Shown piece by piece: positions 61,018 through 64,000 of a stretch of 64,000 nt of DNA (position 1 is the stretch's first letter; each line of letters opens with the position of its first letter). Under the pieces are notes generated by a model. The model searched no databases. It worked only from the letters and a program-made list of their open reading frames with translations, and had not been told where the DNA came from. The position numbers and the translations under genes were made by a program. Location of the stretch: contig JAGOJU010000009.1 in the NCBI GenBank assembly GCA_017994935.1, forward strand, positions 20,153 to 84,152, in the 5' to 3' direction. Source of the stretch: Opitutaceae bacterium (GTDB lineage: Bacteria > Verrucomicrobiota > Verrucomicrobiia > Opitutales > Opitutaceae).

Positions 61018-64000
61018 ATGCTGAGTTTTGTCATCCGCAATTCCTTCCTGACGCTCGCTGCCTCGTTGCTCCTTGCGATCGCGGGCCTGTGGGCATGGCG
61101 ACACGTCCCGGTCGATGCCATACCCGACCTGAGCGACAATCAGGTGATCGTCTGGGCGGAATGGCCGGGCAAGAGCCCGCAGGACATGGACGCGCAGATC
61201 ACGGCGCGCCTCGCGCGGGAATTGCAGGGGCTGCCAGGTGTCCAGACGGTGCGCGGCATGTCGCTCTACGGCGCCAGCTACCTCTATGTGATTTTCGAGG
61301 AACGCCGCGACCTGTACGAGTGCCGTACGCGCGTGTTGGAGCGGCTTTCGCAGCTTCAGGGAATCCTTCCCGCAGGAGTGACGCCGCGACTGGGACCCGA
61401 CGCGACCGCGATGGGGCAGGTCTATGCCTTCACGCTTCAGGGGGCGGCGAGCCTCGAGCAGAAGCGCTACGTGCTAGACCAGATTGTTGTCCCGGCGCTG
61501 CGTGGCGTGCCGGGAGTGGCCGAGGTCGCTCCGGCAGGCGGAGTCGTTCGGGAGTACCAGATCGACGTCGAGCCCACCCGGCTCGAGGCCCAGGGCATCA
61601 CATTGGAAATGCTGATGATGGCTGTGAGGAACGCCGGCCGCGATGTGGGAGCCATGAGCGTGGAGCAGTCCGGCGTGGAGACGATGATCCGCGGAGTGGG
61701 CTTCATTCGATCCGTCAGCGACGTGGAGAACATTGTCATCCGCGGCGACCGCATGAAAGGCGCGGGTGTGCGGCTCAGCGACATCGCAAACGTGCATCTC
61801 GGTGGAGAATTCCGCCAGGGGGTCCTCGCGGATGGATACCAGGAGCACGTCGGCGCAATCATCGGAATGCGCGTGAGGGAGGATCCGAAGACCGTGATCG
61901 GTGCGGTGAAGAAGCGCCTGATGGACCTCCAGCCTTCGCTTGATCGCGAAAAACTCACCGCGGTCGCGTTCTACGACCGGTCGCAGCTCATCCACGAGAC
62001 CACCGAAACGGTCACGGACACGCTGATCGAGGCAATCCTCACGACCGTTCTCGTGGTTGTCGCCTTCCTGCTTCATGTGCGGGCGAGCCTTGCGGTTGCG
62101 GTGAGCCTTCCGCTTGGAATGCTGTTCACGTTCCTCGTGATGCATTTTTTCGGCGTGGGTGCGAATGTCATGAGCCTTGCGGGCATCGCGATCGCGATCG
62201 GCGTGATGGTGGATTTTGGCATCATCATGACGGAAAACATCACGCAGCATCTGGTGGACCTGCAGGAGAGGTGCCGCCGCGAGGGCAGGGCGATGCCGGC
62301 CTCACCCTTCGACAGCGAGATCACGGACACGGTGATTCACGCGGCGCAGGAGGTGGCGCGACCTTTGCTCACCTCGGCCGCGACAACGATCATCGGGTTC
62401 CTTCCCATCTTTGCCCTTACGGATCAGGCAGGGCGGTTGTTCGAGCCGCTTGCATTGACGAAATCGCTCGCGATCAGCGGCGCCGTGCTTTTTGGAACCC
62501 TGCTGGTGCCCGTGCTCTGCCGTCTGCTGCTGCCCCCCTGGCACGTGCGCCGATCGATCCTGATCGCCCTTGCGGGTGCGGCGGCGGGTATTGGCTTTGG
62601 CTGGTTCATTCGGGACGGCTGGTCGCTGCCGATGGACCACGGCCGGTGGGAGATCAGCCTGCCGGGATGGCTGGCCGCCCCGCTGATCGCGGTGCTTTCG
62701 GGGTCGGTGGTCTGGAGGCTTGGTCGGGAGCGCCTCGTGAACTACGAGGAGAATCCGATGAGTCACGCAATCCACGTGGCTTATGAATGGGCCTATGAGC
62801 GGATCATCCGTCACAAGGTGGCCTTTACCGTGACCATCGTGACGATGGCGGTCGGCGGCTATCTGCTCGGCGCAGGCTGGCAGACGTTGAGCTGGCCGCT
62901 GCGCAAGCTCTTCTCACTCGCCGGCGCGGACCTCACCCAAACCCGGGCTGATCACGACATGACCCGCTGGTTTCCAGGCGCCGGTTCCAGTTTTCTGCCG
63001 CCTCTGGATGAAGGCTCCTTCCTGTTCATGCCCTCGATCCCGGCGACCGGAGGCATTGGAGAAACGCAACGCATCATGCTCACGCAGAACCGACTCATGG
63101 AAACGGTGCCGGAAGTGGCCGGTGTGATGGGCAAGATGGGCCGGGCGGAGACGGCGCTCGATCCTGCGCCTCTCGGGATGATCGAGACCGTTGTCGAGCT
63201 GAAACCCTACAAGGAATGGCCGGTGCACGAAATCACCAGGCCCGACGGCAGCACCGAGCGCAGGCCGCGCACGCTGGAGGAGGTGCGCTCGGCGCTTGCG
63301 GCCATCACGGATATCCCCGGGGTTGCGCCGAGCTGGCTCCAGCCGATCGAAACTCGCGTGGTCATGCTGTCGACCGGCATCCGCAGTCTTATCGCGCTGC
63401 AGTTGCTGGGCGACGATTCCGAGGCGCTCGAACATTTTGCCGAGGGTGCGGAGAAGGTGATTCAACCGACACCCGGCGCAGCAGACGTTCAGGTGCAACG
63501 CGAGGGAGGCAAGCCCTACGCGGAGATCCGCCTGGAGCCCGCCAAGCTTGCGCGCTTCGGGATCAGCAACGAACAGGTCATGACCGCAGTGGAGAGTGCC
63601 TTTGGAGGCATGGCGCTCACGTATTCGGTGGAGGGAACACTTCGTTATCCGGTGCGAATCCGGTACCTGCGCGAGCGACGCGACGACGTCGATGAGCTGG
63701 TTCAACTTGAAATCCCCACCTCGGACGGCAGGGGGGCGATTCCGCTTTCAAACCTGCTCGCGGCACCGACGGTGCACACCATCGAGTTGGCTGCAGACGC
63801 TCCCGACGCACACTTCTTGCTCGCCCGGCTGTCGCTCAACGATCAGCGGAACTTCACCATTCTCTCTCCGCGACGGGCAGAGATCACCCTTGCTGCGGGA
63901 GAGGAGATGCCTCTCGAGATCCGGAATACGGTCGCCGCGGGCCGGGCCGGCATTTCAGCGGTACGTCCGAGCGAGGCCGGTCTGACCTACACCATCGGAC
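61018..64000 (+). CDS. cusA: CusA/CzcA-family RND metal efflux pump (partial, runs off right edge)
   Basis: At least 994 codons from ATG 61018. VDAIPDLSDNQVIVWAEWPG is the CusA/CzcA start, and IAIAIGVMVDFGIIMTEN is the central helix with its Asp. FLPPLDEGSFLFMPSIP and VMLSTGIRS (Met783) match the metal-binding porter region, Met783 aligning with a CusA substrate-site methionine. Met783 lies about 160 residues later than in E. coli CusA, so long insertions exist, including extra hydrophobic segments around residues 490-640. Another unusual insertion, about 70 residues, starts near residue 920. It completes the efflux operon. Copper or silver are likely substrates by analogy. Confidence 0.9.
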   Translation, partial: MLSFVIRNSFLTLAASLLLAIAGLWAWRHVPVDAIPDLSDNQVIVWAEWPGKSPQDMDAQITARLARELQGLPGVQTVRGMSLYGASYLYVIFEERRDLYECRTRVLERLSQLQGILPAGVTPRLGPDATAMGQVYAFTLQGAASLEQKRYVLDQIVVPALRGVPGVAEVAPAGGVVREYQIDVEPTRLEAQGITLEMLMMAVRNAGRDVGAMSVEQSGVETMIRGVGFIRSVSDVENIVIRGDRMKGAGVRLSDIANVHLGGEFRQGVLADGYQEHVGAIIGMRVREDPKTVIGAVKKRLMDLQPSLDREKLTAVAFYDRSQLIHETTETVTDTLIEAILTTVLVVVAFLLHVRASLAVAVSLPLGMLFTFLVMHFFGVGANVMSLAGIAIAIGVMVDFGIIMTENITQHLVDLQERCRREGRAMPASPFDSEITDTVIHAAQEVARPLLTSAATTIIGFLPIFALTDQAGRLFEPLALTKSLAISGAVLFGTLLVPVLCRLLLPPWHVRRSILIALAGAAAGIGFGWFIRDGWSLPMDHGRWEISLPGWLAAPLIAVLSGSVVWRLGRERLVNYEENPMSHAIHVAYEWAYERIIRHKVAFTVTIVTMAVGGYLLGAGWQTLSWPLRKLFSLAGADLTQTRADHDMTRWFPGAGSSFLPPLDEGSFLFMPSIPATGGIGETQRIMLTQNRLMETVPEVAGVMGKMGRAETALDPAPLGMIETVVELKPYKEWPVHEITRPDGSTERRPRTLEEVRSALAAITDIPGVAPSWLQPIETRVVMLSTGIRSLIALQLLGDDSEALEHFAEGAEKVIQPTPGAADVQVQREGGKPYAEIRLEPAKLARFGISNEQVMTAVESAFGGMALTYSVEGTLRYPVRIRYLRERRDDVDELVQLEIPTSDGRGAIPLSNLLAAPTVHTIELAADAPDAHFLLARLSLNDQRNFTILSPRRAEITLAAGEEMPLEIRNTVAAGRAGISAVRPSEAGLTYTIG

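Overview
The window is a high-GC bacterial chromosome segment and is most consistent with the Verrucomicrobiota, probably an Opitutaceae-like organism. The inference rests on the mix of genes: a Tat-exported Gfo/Idh/MocA dehydrogenase paired with a ThuA protein, a TonB receptor with an N-terminal carboxypeptidase-regulatory domain, a LEPR-XLL-type surface protein, a sulfatase, GH127, an ABC solute-binding/permease fusion, and few clear Shine-Dalgarno sequences. No rRNA or marker gene is present to settle the taxonomy.

Layout. 1-2.5 kb: ThuA and Gfo/Idh/MocA (minus), divergent from a fused binding protein/permease (2.7-5.1 kb). 5.2-9 kb: mpl, an orphan ABC ATPase and a secreted endonuclease/phosphatase-fold protein. 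9.1-19.1 kb: a tight minus-strand glycan locus, read from a LEPR-XLL surface protein through a polysaccharide-export permease, sulfotransferase, double methyltransferase, GT9-GT2 fusion, GT4, GT2 and a TylF-like methyltransferase; several genes overlap by ATGA. 19.3-20.0 kb: a ydbL/ynbE pair and tRNA-His. 20.3-23.3 kb: an MFS sugar transporter, a BON lipoprotein and an orphan NarL-type regulator whose phospho-acceptor Asp is Glu.

23.3-31.3 kb: a minus-strand polyol-phosphate operon (SorC regulator, glycerol-1-phosphate dehydrogenase, organophosphate antiporter, HAD-IIA phosphatase, GlpD, RbsB, RbsC), divergent from a TonB receptor (31.6-34.7 kb) across a region with a strong operator-like palindrome. 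35-40 kb: a lipoprotein, an orphan PemK/MazF toxin, an NHL protein and a Fic protein preceded by AT-rich DNA, ending at tRNA-Gly; this looks like accessory DNA. 40.2-43.9 kb: a lone PilC/GspF, a YhaM-like nuclease, a phosphoesterase and a conserved hypothetical.

44.4-57.1 kb: mostly secreted carbohydrate and amide hydrolases (a glycoside-hydrolase-like protein, an esterase, GH127 with a complete zinc/cysteine site, penicillin acylase, sulfatase), with an MscS channel, a DegT aminotransferase and a membrane acyltransferase-like protein. 57.5-64 kb: a Cus-type metal-efflux operon (YHS protein, TolC-family channel, a second metal-domain protein, CusB-like adaptor, unusually long CusA-like pump) that runs off the right edge.

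A recurring theme is ABC transporter parts without their usual partners: a CUT1 fusion without a second permease or ATPase, a Wzm-like permease without Wzt, and RbsBC without RbsA. The only ABC ATPase in the window is an orphan of another type. All calls come from reading translated sequence and recalled family motifs; no database search was run.
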